Positions 25,677 to 34,677 of a stretch of 64,000 bases of DNA are shown one piece after another. The notes beneath the pieces were generated by a model that worked only from the letters and a program-made list of their open reading frames with translations, searched no databases and was not told where the DNA came from. The stretch spans positions 1 through 64,000 of the forward strand of contig CAJTYH010000002.1 of assembly GCA_910583675.1 (NCBI GenBank), written 5' to 3'. The stretch comes from an uncultured Muribaculaceae bacterium. GTDB lineage: Bacteria > Bacteroidota > Bacteroidia > Bacteroidales > Muribaculaceae. The translations under genes were made by a program, and so were the position numbers. Each line of letters starts with the position of its first letter. Within the stretch, counting starts at the first letter, position 1.

Positions 25677-27644
25677 ATGGTACGAAATAGATTTAAGTTC
25701 TTCATATATCCGGTAATGATACTCTGTGTGGCTTTTGCCGCACAAGCCAAGAAAACCGTCCTTGAGCCGTCATATGCATGGAAAGCCGTTCCTCCTCTGG
25801 GATTGCGTGAGCCGGCTTCCATTGACACTCTTTATCAGAATTATTCGCTTGAATTTATCCCTCAGGAAGTCAGTTACGCGTATGCCGCTACAGGAAACTA
25901 TTGCGGATCAGGACGCAACATGCTTTTCATGGAAAGGCCTGCAACAAGCGATTTCTATTATAGGGATGCCATAAGCGCCTGGTTACCGTCAGAGAATACC
26001 ATCAAATGGTATAACACACGCATACCTATGACCTTGCTGAGCTATAATTTCGGAGGAGGTAAACAGGATGGTCAGGATCGGTTCCAGACCATATTTTCGG
26101 CGAATGCCAACAAGAGGGTTCAGGTGGGTGCGATGATTGACTACATCTATTCCAAGGGAAGCTATGACTATCAGGCTGCGAAAGACCTGACATGGGGACT
26201 GTCCGGATCATATATGGGCGAGCGTTTCGAGTTCCAAGGAAATTTCTATCACTTCAACCTGTTGCAGAAAGAAAACGGAGGCATTACCGACGATGCCTAC
26301 ATCAGGGATCCTGCATCCGTACAGGGTGGTAACACGTCTGTAAACTGTAAGGACATCCCGGTAAACCTCACCGGGTCATTCAACCGCGTGGAAGGTACCG
26401 ACCTATACCTGAACAGCCGATATAAGATGGGATTCTGGAAGGAGGAACAGGTCAATGACACTACGGTCAATCGCACTCTTGTGCCGGTAACAAGCGTCAT
26501 ATGGACATTTCAGTACATAGACGGATTCCATAAATTCTACAACGACAATGCCGAACAGAACCTCTCTTTCTGGGACAACACCTATTTCTCTCCAAATTAC
26601 ACCAGCGACCGGCAGAAATTATGGAAACTGCGCAACACAGTAGGTTTGTCGCTTCTGGAAGGATTCAACAAATATGCCAAGGCCGGACTGTCAGCCTTCA
26701 TCACACATGAAGTGCGTCATTATTCCATGCTTACAGACCGTGAAGAACCGACAGAGGCACAATCCGAAGTCATGGCAAAAGACCCGTATCCTGATATGCG
26801 GACAGATGAAACGCAAAATCTGGCATGGGTCGGCGCACAGCTGACAAAACAGCAAGGGCGCATATTCAATTATAATGTGACAGGAGAAATAGGGATACTT
26901 GGAGCGGCCGCAGGAGAAATCAAGGTCAACGGAAACATCACAACCCGCATTCCACTTTTCGGCGACACAGTCGCAGTAAAGGCACGAGGCCATTTCACCA
27001 ACCTTACAGCACCATGGCTCATGCAGCATATGAAGTCAAACCACTTCGTATGGAATAATGACTTCTCGAAAACCCGCTCGTTGCGTCTTGGCGGGGAACT
27101 GATCATTCCTTGGACACGCACATCAATTTCCGCATCCGTGGAAAATCTGCAGAACCAGATATATTTCAACGAGCAGGCTTTGCCGTCACAGTATGGGGGA
27201 AGCGTGCAGATTTTCAGTGCTACACTGAATCAGAATTTCAAGTTCGGTGTATTCAACTGGGATAATACCGTTACGTACCAGACTACGAGCCAGTCATCGG
27301 TGATACCATTGCCCAATCTGGCAGTGACCACCAACATGTATGTCCTTTTCAGGATCGCCACGCTGCATGTTCAGCTCGGTGTCAATTGCGATTATTTCAC
27401 CAAATACAAGGGTGTTGATTATCAACCTGCCACTATGGGCTTCTATAATCAGAGCAAGATAGACATAGGAGACTATCCTTTTGTAAGTGCATATCTGAAC
27501 TGCAAACTGTCAAAATGCCGTTTCTACCTGATGATGTCCCATCTCAATCAAGGTATGACTGGTACGATGTATTTCTCCATGCCGCACTATCCAATGAATC
27601 CACGTCGTTTCCAGCTTGGCCTAAGCATAGACTTTGCCAATTGA
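25677..27644 (+). CDS. putative outer-membrane porin (Porin_10-like)
   Basis: A 655-residue outer-membrane protein with a signal peptide (MVRNRFKFFIYPVMILCVAFAAQA) and a beta-barrel rich in alternating aromatic strands. It contains TRIPMTLLSYNFGGGKQDGQDRFQTIFSANANKRVQVGAMIDYIY, characteristic of the Bacteroidetes putative porin family. The C-terminus ends LGLSIDFAN. Substrate is unknown. It is followed 91 bp later by a solute-binding-like gene on the same strand, so the two may act in the same uptake or envelope process. Confidence 0.82.
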   Translation: MVRNRFKFFIYPVMILCVAFAAQAKKTVLEPSYAWKAVPPLGLREPASIDTLYQNYSLEFIPQEVSYAYAATGNYCGSGRNMLFMERPATSDFYYRDAISAWLPSENTIKWYNTRIPMTLLSYNFGGGKQDGQDRFQTIFSANANKRVQVGAMIDYIYSKGSYDYQAAKDLTWGLSGSYMGERFEFQGNFYHFNLLQKENGGITDDAYIRDPASVQGGNTSVNCKDIPVNLTGSFNRVEGTDLYLNSRYKMGFWKEEQVNDTTVNRTLVPVTSVIWTFQYIDGFHKFYNDNAEQNLSFWDNTYFSPNYTSDRQKLWKLRNTVGLSLLEGFNKYAKAGLSAFITHEVRHYSMLTDREEPTEAQSEVMAKDPYPDMRTDETQNLAWVGAQLTKQQGRIFNYNVTGEIGILGAAAGEIKVNGNITTRIPLFGDTVAVKARGHFTNLTAPWLMQHMKSNHFVWNNDFSKTRSLRLGGELIIPWTRTSISASVENLQNQIYFNEQALPSQYGGSVQIFSATLNQNFKFGVFNWDNTVTYQTTSQSSVIPLPNLAVTTNMYVLFRIATLHVQLGVNCDYFTKYKGVDYQPATMGFYNQSKIDIGDYPFVSAYLNCKLSKCRFYLMMSHLNQGMTGTMYFSMPHYPMNPRRFQLGLSIDFAN

Positions 27645-27735
27645 TCATTCCCGAATGTCATGACAAGTGTCTGCATGGACGAACTTTCGTATCATCAAGT
27701 TCCGTTATACTAAGAGCATCTATATACTATAAGTC

Positions 27736-28521
27736 ATGTTTGAAAAGATCCCACAGAAAAAAGGAAACATGTCGCTCTATCTTCTGCTTTTGGTAGTTGC
27801 TCTTGGAGCTATGTTTATGCTTAGGCAGTGTTCGGCAAAACAGCTGCCACCGAAAGCTGAAAGGATCGCCGGTGGAGACACGTTGAATGTGGCCATAGAA
27901 ATATCCCCGATGGGGGTGTCAATGACTGGTGACACCCTTGGTGGAGTATATTATACCATGCTTGATAAAGCTGCAAAGGAGCACGGACGCATAATAAAAT
28001 ATCATCCTTTTACCCGGTTGGAAACGGCACTTGAGGGTCTTGATGCCGGTAAATACAGACTTGTTGTAAGTGACATCCCCGCAACAGCAGAACTCAAACA
28101 AAGGTATCTCTTCATAGATCCGGTTGGTATAGACCGGCAGGTGTTGGTACAACGCCGGGACAGCACTACAGACAGTCTCGAAATTGTCACACAGTTTGAT
28201 CTTGCAAAACGGGAAGTCATACTCCCTAAAGGCTCGCCGTTTATCCCGCGACTAAGAAATCTCTCACATGAAATTGGGGACACGATCTATATACGTGAGG
28301 ACTCCGCCTACTCATCAGAGCAATTGGTCATACTTACTGCTCTGGGCGAACTGCCCCGCGTAGTGGTGAGTGCACGTGTAGCGGCTCCGTTGCTTAAAAG
28401 ATACCCGTCCCTCGACGCATCGCTTGGCATATCCTTCAACCAATTCCACGGTTGGGTGTTGAACAAGTCTGATTCATTGTTGCGCGATACGCTATCACAA
28501 TGGTTCCCGTCAGTAAGGTAA
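27736..28521 (+). CDS. membrane-anchored periplasmic solute-binding-like protein
   Basis: A 261-residue protein with an N-terminal hydrophobic anchor (SLYLLLLVVALGAMFML, followed by Cys27, which could be lipidated) and a type-2 periplasmic-binding fold of the SBP_bac_3 kind: DTLNVAIEISPMGVSMTGDTLGGVYYTML, then GLDAGKYRLVVSDIPATAELKQRYLFIDP. The same domain forms the N-terminal half of the lytic transglycosylase MltF, but no transglycosylase domain is present. There is no ABC permease nearby, so it may sense a ligand rather than deliver it. Function is not assigned. Confidence 0.75.
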   Translation: MFEKIPQKKGNMSLYLLLLVVALGAMFMLRQCSAKQLPPKAERIAGGDTLNVAIEISPMGVSMTGDTLGGVYYTMLDKAAKEHGRIIKYHPFTRLETALEGLDAGKYRLVVSDIPATAELKQRYLFIDPVGIDRQVLVQRRDSTTDSLEIVTQFDLAKREVILPKGSPFIPRLRNLSHEIGDTIYIREDSAYSSEQLVILTALGELPRVVVSARVAAPLLKRYPSLDASLGISFNQFHGWVLNKSDSLLRDTLSQWFPSVR

Positions 28522-28549
28522 GACGGGACGGTCTGGACATTTTTGCCGT

Positions 28550-29194
28550 TTATCGCAAGAATGGATTCATGTGCTCTTCACGCGATATGGTCGTCGCCGA
28601 CCCGTGACCCGGACATACTATTGTAGAAGGGGGCAAAAGCAACAATTTCTCACGAATGCTTCTTAACAATTGTTGACCGTTTCCCCCGGGCAGATCCACA
28701 CGTCCTACCGAACCTGCAAATAATGTGTCACCTGTCAATACCGTTCCGGAAGATGGCACATAATAACAAACTCCTCCGGGTGAATGTCCCGGGGTTGTGA
28801 TCACTTCTATTTTTTCGTCTCCAAGCGTAAGCTTGCTCTGATCATCTACAAATCGGTCAAATTCAACTGCACCGATTTGTACAGGCAAATGAAACATCTG
28901 AGCCTGCTGAGCGCGGCTCAAAAGCAAAGGCATGTCACCTCGGTGCCCGATAACCGGAACATCCGGATATGCAGCCTTTAGAGCCTCTATTCCAAAAGTA
29001 TGATCAATATGCCCATGCGTAAGGAGGATATATTTCAGATGGAGAGAATGGTCTTCCATATATTTTGTCAATTGCGAGACCTCGATGGCATCCGACATAC
29101 CCGGATCCACCACTGCCGCCTCCAGTGACATCTCATCGTATAAGACGTAGGTATTTTCCCCAAACAGGTTGAATTCAAAACGTAGTATCTGCAT
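28550..29194 (-). CDS. MBL-fold metallo-hydrolase (glyoxalase II-like)
   Basis: A cytoplasmic hydrolase of 214 residues from the ATG at 29194 (MQILRFEFNLFGENTYVLYDE); a longer frame to 29230 encodes a poor N-terminus. It has the dinuclear-metal motif THGHIDH, plus TPGHSPGGVCYY, TGDTLFAGSVGRVDLPGG and CPGHG, as in hydroxyacylglutathione-hydrolase-like proteins. At this size it lacks the C-terminal helical domain of true glyoxalase II, so the substrate may be a different thioester. It lies downstream of rsmG on the same strand. Confidence 0.85.
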   Translation of the reverse strand: MQILRFEFNLFGENTYVLYDEMSLEAAVVDPGMSDAIEVSQLTKYMEDHSLHLKYILLTHGHIDHTFGIEALKAAYPDVPVIGHRGDMPLLLSRAQQAQMFHLPVQIGAVEFDRFVDDQSKLTLGDEKIEVITTPGHSPGGVCYYVPSSGTVLTGDTLFAGSVGRVDLPGGNGQQLLRSIREKLLLLPPSTIVCPGHGSATTISREEHMNPFLR

Positions 29195-29248
29195 ATTCGA
29201 TATATTTTCAATTGCGTACTTACGTAACATTCTCCATCTTGATACTGT

Positions 29249-29902
29249 TCAGAGAGGCTGATAGACCAATTTCTTGGTCTCAAAGAACGGATCTTCCGGG
29301 AAATAGTTAATAAGGTCGTCAACCAACGGTTCCGAAGCCAGGCGGCCAGCTGCCCTGATCTCATTTGCCAGATCTCCCCCTTTCAAGCATATCAGTCCGG
29401 AAGGCATCGCCAACGCCTTTGAAACGTCACGTCTTATGTTTTTACGAATCAATGGGATAAGACTGTCAAGAGGCATTACCGCACGTGAGACCACATAATC
29501 ATACTTTTCCTTGCATTCGGTAATGTCGCCGTGCTGAAAGGTCACATTCTGTAGCCCCAGGGAATTTGCAACTTCAGTTGCGACTTTTATTTTCTTTCCG
29601 ATGCGATCAATGAGATGAAAATGGCAATGCGGCATCGCTATAGCCAAAGGTATGCCGGGAAAGCCTCCTCCGGTTCCAAGGTCAAGAAGCCTTGTTCCTT
29701 CAGGAAGCCCGGGTAGGAATTTTGCTATGGCAAGGGAATGAAGCACATGGTGGACATATAGATTCTGTATGTCCTTACGTGAGATTACGTTTATCTTCTC
29801 ATTCCATTCCGGATAAAGTTCTCCAAGCATATTTATTTGTTCGCGTTGCGTGGATGAAAATTCCGGAAAATGCCTGAATACCGGTTCTGCATCAAGTCCC
29901 AT
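29249..29902 (-). CDS. rsmG: 16S rRNA m7G527 methyltransferase RsmG
   Basis: Methylates N7 of G527 in 16S rRNA using S-adenosylmethionine. 217 residues from the ATG at 29902 (MGLDAEPVFRHFPEFSS). The SAM-binding motif LLDLGTGGGFPGIPLAIAMP and the RsmG-specific NEKINVISRKD and YDYVVSRAV segments are all present. The upstream frame to 29941 is AT-rich and lacks family similarity. Gene order suggests co-transcription with the MBL hydrolase 54 bp downstream. Confidence 0.94.
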   Translation of the reverse strand: MGLDAEPVFRHFPEFSSTQREQINMLGELYPEWNEKINVISRKDIQNLYVHHVLHSLAIAKFLPGLPEGTRLLDLGTGGGFPGIPLAIAMPHCHFHLIDRIGKKIKVATEVANSLGLQNVTFQHGDITECKEKYDYVVSRAVMPLDSLIPLIRKNIRRDVSKALAMPSGLICLKGGDLANEIRAAGRLASEPLVDDLINYFPEDPFFETKKLVYQPL

Positions 29903-29968
29903 ATATAATATATAAATTGATTTCTTATTAGTTTTAAGCAATATATGACGTAATAATATTGACCGTAC

Positions 29969-30697
29969 TTATCTCTTCAATACAAACCACAAACAATTCC
30001 GGTTAAGGCGAGGCATACATGCCAGCCATATCCTGTCCCGAGTAGCTTTCAATACTACGGCTCTTTTTAGTTCCACAGATTCATCATTGATCGTAAGGGA
30101 TGGTGAGGTTATGGTATGTGGTAGATTATCACCGCTAAAATCCATAAATGGCATATCGGAAGAGAATCTTATTGTTGTGCCTGTCACAAGCGATTGCGCT
30201 ATGGCCACACAATGATCAGACGATATTGCGAAAAGATTCCCCGGAGTATCATACCTCATCAGGAGATCTCCATATTCCATTCTGATAGATTGATCCTCCA
30301 GTTGTTTGTCAAGATCATCCGGTAGCTCTTCTGTTCCGGAATCAACAGGCACATCAATCACTTCAACCTTCAATTTCAAAAGATATCCGTCGGCTCTTAT
30401 GTTGACATCTCCAATCCCAATACTTTTTCCGAGGATTTCCATCTTGTTCCCGCATTCATTGATCTCCAGAAATGGCGGCACATGATCGGCACGAACATCC
30501 CGGGCATTTTGCACTTCTACAACCTGTACCGTTCCGAGTGGAATTGTCAAATTGGAGAATTCAAGGCTCGGACGTTCCACCTTTTTTGGCTCATCGTTGT
30601 TGCTGCGACAAGAAATTGCAACCACACCTGCCGATAGGATGCACAAAATAAGCGACAGAATCCGTACAGAAATTTTTCTCAGGTGCACTGTTGTCAT
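29969..30697 (-). CDS. putative lipoprotein paired with an endonuclease-I-like gene
   Basis: A 242-residue secreted protein with a lipoprotein-type signal (LSLILCILSAGVVAISC). No named family is recognised. A middle segment (KLKVEVIDVPVDSGTEELPDDL) resembles an Ig-like beta-sandwich followed by an acidic linker. The C-terminal part is beta-rich with an even charge distribution. Its start overlaps the stop of the upstream endonuclease-I-like gene by 4 bp, so the two are almost certainly translated from one message and probably act together. Confidence 0.72.
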   Translation of the reverse strand: MTTVHLRKISVRILSLILCILSAGVVAISCRSNNDEPKKVERPSLEFSNLTIPLGTVQVVEVQNARDVRADHVPPFLEINECGNKMEILGKSIGIGDVNIRADGYLLKLKVEVIDVPVDSGTEELPDDLDKQLEDQSIRMEYGDLLMRYDTPGNLFAISSDHCVAIAQSLVTGTTIRFSSDMPFMDFSGDNLPHTITSPSLTINDESVELKRAVVLKATRDRIWLACMPRLNRNCLWFVLKR

Positions 30698-31752
30698 TTC
30701 ACTTCAATTTTAATCATGCCGCTAAACGCATCACTTTCAAAATACAACTCATGCACCCCAATCCCTATTTTAGCCGGTATCAGATATTTTTCTGCGACAA
30801 CCCTCTCGCCGATCTTCCAGATGGCATCTTCAGGTACAAGAGATATACGCAGATTGATGCGTGGATCATCTATTGAATAGACTGCCTTTAGCATTGATGT
30901 ATCCTCCACAGGTTGCTCCGTTGACCCACCGAACCGCTCATCTTTCCTGGTACCCCATAGGAATTCGGCAAGTTGCGGGTATTCCACAAACGGATTGGAA
31001 TTTCCCTGCAATTTCCCAAGTTCATTATTTCGCCTGATCTCATAATCGGATGGCGGATCGTTTCTGTGCCAGACCATCAGTTGGGCTGCATAGGCGTTAG
31101 TAAATCCTTCCTCAGGATCATCATGCCATACTGCGCCCCCGGCGGTTTCATATCGCATCAAACCGGATGGATATATGCATGCCACATACATCAATATGCG
31201 TGCAATGTCCCCTTTTAACTCTTCCGGGGGTTCCCATAGTTGAACTGTCTGTAACCCGACAGTCCCATGACCAATCCCCCACACGCCGTTGTCTGTTTCA
31301 AATTCCGTAACGATTCCCGGCGCACGTCCATTGATGGCTACGATCGTGCCGGATGGTGCAGGAATCATGTTCAACAGATCCAGACCTATGTTTTTGCAAT
31401 TGATGGAAGTCGCTTTCCACCATTTGGGAGAGGCAATACACAGCAGTTCCAGATTTTCCGGAGCACCACCGTTTTTCCCATATGGAATTGCATCATATGA
31501 AAAATGGTTCACATATGCAGTCCCATCCTTATTGCCGTCTGTGATCTTTAGGATTTCAAAGATTCCGTTTTCACCATCAAAACTGCTAAAATATTCTTTC
31601 GGAGCATTAGTGTCGGCTATCGCTTGCATCAACTCGGCTCCAGAGTTGCCGATCCATTTGTCCGGACTTCCTGCATATGCACAGACGGCAGACTGCACGG
31701 CAATGGCAATTGCCGAACACACAGTGCGTATGTGATGTGTCTGCATCAACAT
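30694..31752 (-). CDS. secreted endonuclease-I-like protein, catalytic motif degenerate
   Basis: A 352-residue secreted protein with an N-terminal signal (RTVCSAIAIAVQSAVCAYA) starting at the ATG at 31752 or 31746. The stretch LMVWHRNDPPSDYEIRRNNE and LQGNSNPFVEYPQLAEFLW is the C-terminal signature of the endonuclease I family. The usual catalytic segment (Arg-Glu-His followed by a Trp-Pro pair) aligns to LLCIASPKWW, lacking the metal-binding Glu and general-base His. A beta-sandwich-like tail of about 85 residues follows. I infer an inactive DNA-binding or scaffold derivative, translationally coupled to the lipoprotein downstream. Confidence 0.7.
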   Translation of the reverse strand: MLMQTHHIRTVCSAIAIAVQSAVCAYAGSPDKWIGNSGAELMQAIADTNAPKEYFSSFDGENGIFEILKITDGNKDGTAYVNHFSYDAIPYGKNGGAPENLELLCIASPKWWKATSINCKNIGLDLLNMIPAPSGTIVAINGRAPGIVTEFETDNGVWGIGHGTVGLQTVQLWEPPEELKGDIARILMYVACIYPSGLMRYETAGGAVWHDDPEEGFTNAYAAQLMVWHRNDPPSDYEIRRNNELGKLQGNSNPFVEYPQLAEFLWGTRKDERFGGSTEQPVEDTSMLKAVYSIDDPRINLRISLVPEDAIWKIGERVVAEKYLIPAKIGIGVHELYFESDAFSGMIKIEVK

Positions 31753-31876
31753 CTCTGAGATTAAGCGCTTCAGGGGCGCATTCGTCGTGCTGACCATGAA
31801 TTGTTCACACATGCCATACACAAACGTAATGCGCCCCTGCAGTGCACCGCCATGCATGATGGCGGATAATGGGATT

Positions 31877-33526
31877 TTATTTACCCTGATGTTCGTATTT
31901 AAGGGTCAGAGTGGGCTGGTCGCATACCTCAGCCGGGCCGAAATACTGGATGGGGCCGGGATAGATATAGCATGTATTGAAAGCCCAGTCATCACGTTTG
32001 GAAGCGAACTTCTGGAAGGGAGCGCCGTCGAGTTTCACAAGCGCTTTCTGTATAACAGGCTTCATCTTGCCATTACGGCGTTCCATGTTCATCATCATGG
32101 TGATGGGTATGCCACCGGCTACCCACTGAACAGCGGGTTTGGTAAGGTTGCGCACCGATGACATATAACCGGTTACGCCGCAACGGATCAGGCAAGCGGC
32201 ATTATAACCAAGTGCATAGCAGTAGTCGGCGTCGAAATTGGACGGATCTGCGCAACGTCCTTCATAACCGAAGAAGTGATGCAGTGCAGAGAACTTGCCG
32301 TCATATTTACCTTCCTTGCGCATTACTTCGAGGCGCTTGCCAACCATCTCCGAGAGAAGTTTCTCGGTCTCTATGAGAGACACCTGCACATTGCCGTGGG
32401 GATCGCGGTCAAGGCTGAGCTGACGTGCAACGCCTTCGGGAAGCGACTCGTATACAGCGGCATTGTCTGCGGAAAGATGATTGATGATATATGCACGCTG
32501 GTCGGCAGCTGCAACTGTGGCAAATTCGTCTGCGTTCTTCGCCAAGAGATCGTTGAGCTCCGCGATAAGGCGTTTTACGGCAGGGATGAATTCGATGAGA
32601 CCTTCGGGGATAAGGACAGTACCGAAGTTCATGCCGAGGCGGGCACGCTCAGCCACAATATCAGCGATATTGTTCACCACCTGATCCAAGGTCATATCCT
32701 TGCTCTCGACCTCTTCGGAGATGATGCAGATGTTGGGCTGGCATTGAAGAGCACATTCAAGCGCGATATGGCTTGCAGAACGTCCCATCAGTTTGATGAA
32801 ATGATAGTATTTCTTGGCAGAGTTGCAATCGCGCTGGATGTTGCCGATTACTTCTGAATACACCTTGGTGGCAGTATCGAAACCGAAAGAAGTCTCTATC
32901 ACATCATTCTTCAGGTCACCGTCAATGGTCTTGGGGCAACCGATCACCTGCACTCCGGCATTGATGCTCTTGTAGTATTCGGCCAACACGGCTGCATTGG
33001 TATTGGAGTCGTCTCCACCGATGATCACCAGAGCCTGGATGTTCAGTTCCTTGAGAATCTCAAGACCTTTGTCGAACTGTTCCTTGGTTTCAAGTTTGGT
33101 ACGACCTGAACCGATTATGTCAAAACCTCCTGTATTTCTGTAATCGCTGATGAACTCAGAAGTCAGTTCAACATACTTGTGATCAACGAAACCGCCGGGA
33201 CCCATAAGGAAACCGTAGAGACGGCTGTCGCGATGCACTTTCTTGATGCCGTCGAAAAGACCGCATATCACATTGTGACCACCGGGAGCCTGACCACCGG
33301 ACAGGATCACACCCACATTGATAGGTTTAGTGGCAGTGGGATTGGTATTTTTCTCGAATTTCAGTTCGGGCAGTCCGTAAGTATTCGGGAAAAGGTTCTT
33401 GATGTCTTCCTGATCGGCAACAGACTGGGTGGCATGTCCCTCTACAGGACGCACAGCCCCCGTAAGCACAATGGGCAACTTCGGCTGATAAGCCGCACGA
33501 GCTTTCTGCAAGGCGCTTTTCTTCAT
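31877..33526 (-). CDS. pfp: pyrophosphate-dependent 6-phosphofructokinase
   Basis: Reversibly phosphorylates fructose-6-phosphate with PPi in glycolysis and gluconeogenesis. 549 residues from the ATG at 33526 ([18 protein letters not shown]). It is the long plant/spirochaete-like form, with [23 protein letters not shown] and [19 protein letters not shown]. The second Asp in GGDDS is the residue that marks PPi rather than ATP use. [10 protein letters not shown] and [15 protein letters not shown] complete the active site. It has a leader of about 150 nt with a hairpin. The PPi economy links it conceptually to hppA in this window. Confidence 0.95.
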   Translation of the reverse strand: MKKSALQKARAAYQPKLPIVLTGAVRPVEGHATQSVADQEDIKNLFPNTYGLPELKFEKNTNPTATKPINVGVILSGGQAPGGHNVICGLFDGIKKVHRDSRLYGFLMGPGGFVDHKYVELTSEFISDYRNTGGFDIIGSGRTKLETKEQFDKGLEILKELNIQALVIIGGDDSNTNAAVLAEYYKSINAGVQVIGCPKTIDGDLKNDVIETSFGFDTATKVYSEVIGNIQRDCNSAKKYYHFIKLMGRSASHIALECALQCQPNICIISEEVESKDMTLDQVVNNIADIVAERARLGMNFGTVLIPEGLIEFIPAVKRLIAELNDLLAKNADEFATVAAADQRAYIINHLSADNAAVYESLPEGVARQLSLDRDPHGNVQVSLIETEKLLSEMVGKRLEVMRKEGKYDGKFSALHHFFGYEGRCADPSNFDADYCYALGYNAACLIRCGVTGYMSSVRNLTKPAVQWVAGGIPITMMMNMERRNGKMKPVIQKALVKLDGAPFQKFASKRDDWAFNTCYIYPGPIQYFGPAEVCDQPTLTLKYEHQGK

Positions 33527-33572
33527 AATTTCTGAGTGTTTTATTATGAGCAATAATATATTTTCATTGTCT

Positions 33573-33598
33573 TGCCGGAAACAAGTGTTTTTCCGGCA
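33573..33598 (-). promoter_or_regulatory. pfp leader hairpin
   Basis: TGCCGGAA (33573-33580) pairs with TTCCGGCA (33591-33598), 8 bp with a 10-nt loop, about 47 nt upstream of the pfp ATG. No T run follows on the minus strand, so it is a leader structure rather than a terminator. Confidence 0.5.
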
Positions 33599-33686
33599 TA
33601 TATCAGTCTTTCATTTTGATTCACGTCATGTCCGCCGCAGCCAAGGCTATAGCCATATGGCACTTCGCACACTCTGTAATGCACTA

Positions 33687-33694
33687 CAAAGTTA
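33687..33694 (-). promoter_or_regulatory. -7 box of pfp
   Basis: TAACTTTG on the minus strand matches TAnnTTTG. Predicted start near 33680, giving a leader of roughly 154 nt to the ATG at 33526. Confidence 0.5.
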
Positions 33695-33876
33695 CGTATT
33701 TTATCATTATTTTTATGTGAAATTAATTTAACAGAGCATCCTGCGATGGCTGGCAACAGATTCCTCCGGAACTGCCACATTCACTTGAATCCACAATAAA
33801 TATGCCGATTAGCACCAAATATTTGCAGCCATGCAAAGACACATGCGAGCCAAATTGCAAACAAATGTTAATGAGG

Positions 33877-34656
33877 CTATAGCCTGTACAATGATTTTGC
33901 GGAAGCTGTGGTAACCTCTGCTACATGCTCTACCGTTGTTTCAAGAGTGGAAGCTATGGTAGCGGCGATCAATGGGATGTAACTGCTGTCATTGAGCTTG
34001 CCCCTATGTGGTACCGGGGCAAGATATGGAGAATCGGTCTCCAATATGATCCTCTCAAGTCCTATTGATGGCAACGTCTCACGCAGGCCAGAATTCTTAA
34101 AGGTCACAATGCCGTTGATGCCGAAATAGAAATCACCCGCTTTTCGTATCCGTTCCACATCGGCTGGTGAGCCGCCGAAACAATGGAAAGCACCTTTAGG
34201 CATCGAGGGCAATCCTTGAAGCACTTCAAGCGTCTCGTCAAGGCCGTCGCGGCAATGTATGTTTATAGGCAGATCCCGTTCAAGCGCCATCAGACATTGC
34301 GCCTCAAAAGCATCCATCTGACGTTCCCTATGTGATGGATCCTCATGCAAATCTATGCCGATCTCCCCTACTCCTACATATGGAAGTCCGGGAGTGTCAA
34401 GTTCCTGCTTGATGATTTCGAGGGCAGCTGCGGGATCGTCTGTAAGCTCCGTTGGATGAAGACCGGCGAACATTCGCAAACTCTCGGGAAATTTAGCGAC
34501 AAGCGCTTTCATCAACGGCAACTCCAACAGGGAAGTTCCCGGGAGTATCATCATTCCAATGCCTGCAGCCAAAGCCTTCCGCACTGCGTCCTCCCCGCCA
34601 TTTTCATATACGCTGTCATTGAGATGCGTATGCGTATCTATGAATGTCATTTCCAT
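33877..34656 (-). CDS. TatD-family metal-dependent hydrolase
   Basis: A 259-residue TIM-barrel hydrolase of the TatD family, whose members act as DNA 3'-exonucleases or deoxyribonucleases. The metal ligands are all visible: FIDTHTHLND (His9 and His11), GVGEIGID, INIHCRDG, FHCFGG and ILETDSPYL. It lies 21 bp downstream of the polyprenyl synthase gene on the same strand, a probable two-gene transcript. Confidence 0.92.
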   Translation of the reverse strand: MEMTFIDTHTHLNDSVYENGGEDAVRKALAAGIGMMILPGTSLLELPLMKALVAKFPESLRMFAGLHPTELTDDPAAALEIIKQELDTPGLPYVGVGEIGIDLHEDPSHRERQMDAFEAQCLMALERDLPINIHCRDGLDETLEVLQGLPSMPKGAFHCFGGSPADVERIRKAGDFYFGINGIVTFKNSGLRETLPSIGLERIILETDSPYLAPVPHRGKLNDSSYIPLIAATIASTLETTVEHVAEVTTASAKSLYRL

Positions 34657-34677
34657 GTCAAAAGAAGAGACCCCACG

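Larger units (their letters stand above)
33527..33876. other. intergenic region holding the pfp promoter and structured leader
   Basis: Contains the pfp -7 box (33687-33694, minus), a leader hairpin at 33573-33598, and two overlapping perfect 10-bp palindromes (GGCTATAGCC 33645-33654 and GCCATATGGC 33652-33661). The part from 33781 to 33876 downstream of tatD shows no clear element and no strong terminator. Confidence 0.5.
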
